Origin: Planctomycetota bacterium
GTDB lineage: Bacteria; Planctomycetota; Phycisphaerae; WQYP01
Direction: 5' to 3'
DNA: 5,609 nucleotides
Assembly: GCA_021828935.1 (NCBI GenBank)
Contig: JAJZCU010000173.1
Location: forward strand, 1-5,609
The notes below the pieces were generated by a model. It worked only from the letters and a program-made list of their open reading frames with translations. It searched no databases and was not told the DNA's origin. This document shows positions 4,662 to 5,609 of this stretch, piece by piece. Each line of letters opens with the position of its first letter. Within the stretch, counting starts at the first letter, position 1. A program made the translations under genes and the position numbers.

Positions 4662-5609
4662 ATGGTAAAACGCACGCTTGCAGCCGCGACCCTCCTGGCG
4701 GCGCCCCTGTATTTATCCGCCTGCGCCCGCCCGGTGCGCCCCGTGGCCATTCCGCCGGCCTCTGACCGCAACGCCTATCAACCCATTCCGTATGACCGGC
4801 CTTTGCCGCCGGACGCCACGGGATACCAACGCGGCATTGAAACCCGCCATGTTCCGCTGCCCGGCGAACGGGCGTTTGTCAGGGCCTACAAACGGGCGCG
4901 TGATCCGCGGCTGATGGTGTTGGTGCATGCCGATACGCGGCGACATGCGTATGACCGCATCGGCGCCGGGCCGGGTGATTACCGCGCCATCGCCATTTCC
5001 ATGATAGATTATTTGAACGCCAACGGGCAGGTGGACATCCGCGACGCGAAGATGCTTAAACAAAAACTTTCCCGCGAAAAATTTTTGGCCGTGGAAAATG
5101 GCGATTCATCCGTGCTGCCCCTGCTGCGCCATGAACTGCAAACCGACGTACTGGTGAATATTTCCGCCACGCCCACCAGTCAATCCAGCGCCGGCACGGC
5201 GGTGCGCTTAACCGAAGAAGCGCTTTCCACCACCGACGGTCGCATTCTGGCCGCGGATTACGTCGACATGCCGCTGCCAATGTCCAAGACTAACATCAAC
5301 ATGTATACGCGATTCCTGGCGTCCAAACTTATGAGCAAATTGGCCGCGGTGTGGGGCGATGGCGGCGGAACGTCGTTTCACCCAATTGAAGTGCGCATCT
5401 ACGGGGCCGGAACTGTTGATGGCGTGCTGCGCATCCGCCGGTTCATCGAACGCGTGCGCGGCGTGCATGCGGTGATAAACCGCGGCATCACCGGCGGACG
5501 CCGCGCCGGCTATGGCGTGCTGGACGTGCGATATTCCGGTTCGCCCACCGCATTTTATTACGCCCTAAAACGCGAAATGCGACCCACCCGCGGGCTAACC
5601 GCCACGGAC
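4662..5609 (+). CDS. Predicted lipoprotein of unknown function, 3' end outside the window
   Basis: The frame is open for 316 codons from ATG 4662 to the window edge. Residues 1-21 are a lipoprotein signal peptide: MVKR, a hydrophobic stretch, then the lipobox LSAC with C21 as the lipidation site. The mature protein begins with a Pro-rich stretch (22-50). Residues about 83-230 look like an alpha/beta domain: strand LMVLVHAD, helix AISMIDYLNAN, then ELQTDVLVNISAT, and a strand with TDGRILAADYV. This pattern recalls the TolB-N/CsgG-like domain of periplasmic assembly proteins such as CsgG, LpoB and FlgT. Residues 240-310 look like a second small domain (VRIYGAG, helix LRIRRFIERVRGV, strand YGVLDVRYSG), reminiscent of the FlgT-type or POTRA/secretin-N folds. 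Both comparisons rest on strand-helix pattern only. No catalytic motif is visible. Residue +2 after the cysteine is Ala, not Asp, consistent with outer-membrane sorting if E. coli rules apply. I cannot name a function. Confidence 0.85.
   Translation, partial: MVKRTLAAATLLAAPLYLSACARPVRPVAIPPASDRNAYQPIPYDRPLPPDATGYQRGIETRHVPLPGERAFVRAYKRARDPRLMVLVHADTRRHAYDRIGAGPGDYRAIAISMIDYLNANGQVDIRDAKMLKQKLSREKFLAVENGDSSVLPLLRHELQTDVLVNISATPTSQSSAGTAVRLTEEALSTTDGRILAADYVDMPLPMSKTNINMYTRFLASKLMSKLAAVWGDGGGTSFHPIEVRIYGAGTVDGVLRIRRFIERVRGVHAVINRGITGGRRAGYGVLDVRYSGSPTAFYYALKREMRPTRGLTATD

Overview
The window holds four protein-coding genes, all on the + strand, and one unusually long gene-free stretch. Coding parts are GC-rich with G or C favoured at third codon positions. 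The ADP-heptose genes and the lipoprotein indicate a Gram-negative-type (diderm) envelope. A GmhB-like phosphatase without the usual cysteine cluster, together with short 10-base-period intergenic repeats, suggests the PVC group (Planctomycetota or Verrucomicrobiota). That placement is an inference from gene style, not a proven one.

Layout: (1) 1-992 is the 3' part of hldE, the bifunctional heptose-7-phosphate kinase / heptose-1-phosphate adenylyltransferase. (2) 1065-2168 is a gmhB-like HAD phosphatase fused to a Pro/Ala-rich linker and a C-terminal tail with two predicted membrane helices. (3) 2169-2930 is a 762-base region with no convincing gene. Its left half (about 2198-2445) is dense in nested inverted repeats that could fold into a branched RNA with mutually exclusive pairings. 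Its right half carries a 176-base palindromic, MITE-like element (2543-2718) ending in 30-base inverted repeats. (4) 2940-4571 is a glycoside hydrolase family 4 enzyme (alpha-galactosidase / alpha-glucosidase type) with an extra basic tail. (5) 4662-5609 is the 5' part of a lipoprotein gene of unknown function that runs off the window.

The first two genes act in one pathway. HldE phosphorylates heptose-7-phosphate at C1, GmhB removes the 7-phosphate, and the second HldE domain adds AMP to give ADP-heptose for surface glycans. Neighbouring genes for these consecutive steps point to an operon. The GH4 enzyme is separated by the long gap, and the sequence shows no functional tie to the heptose genes. 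The lipoprotein gene follows it after 90 bases.

The points most worth a second look are the membrane-anchored GmhB lacking zinc ligands, the candidate structured RNA at 2198-2445, and the MITE-like repeat at 2543-2718.
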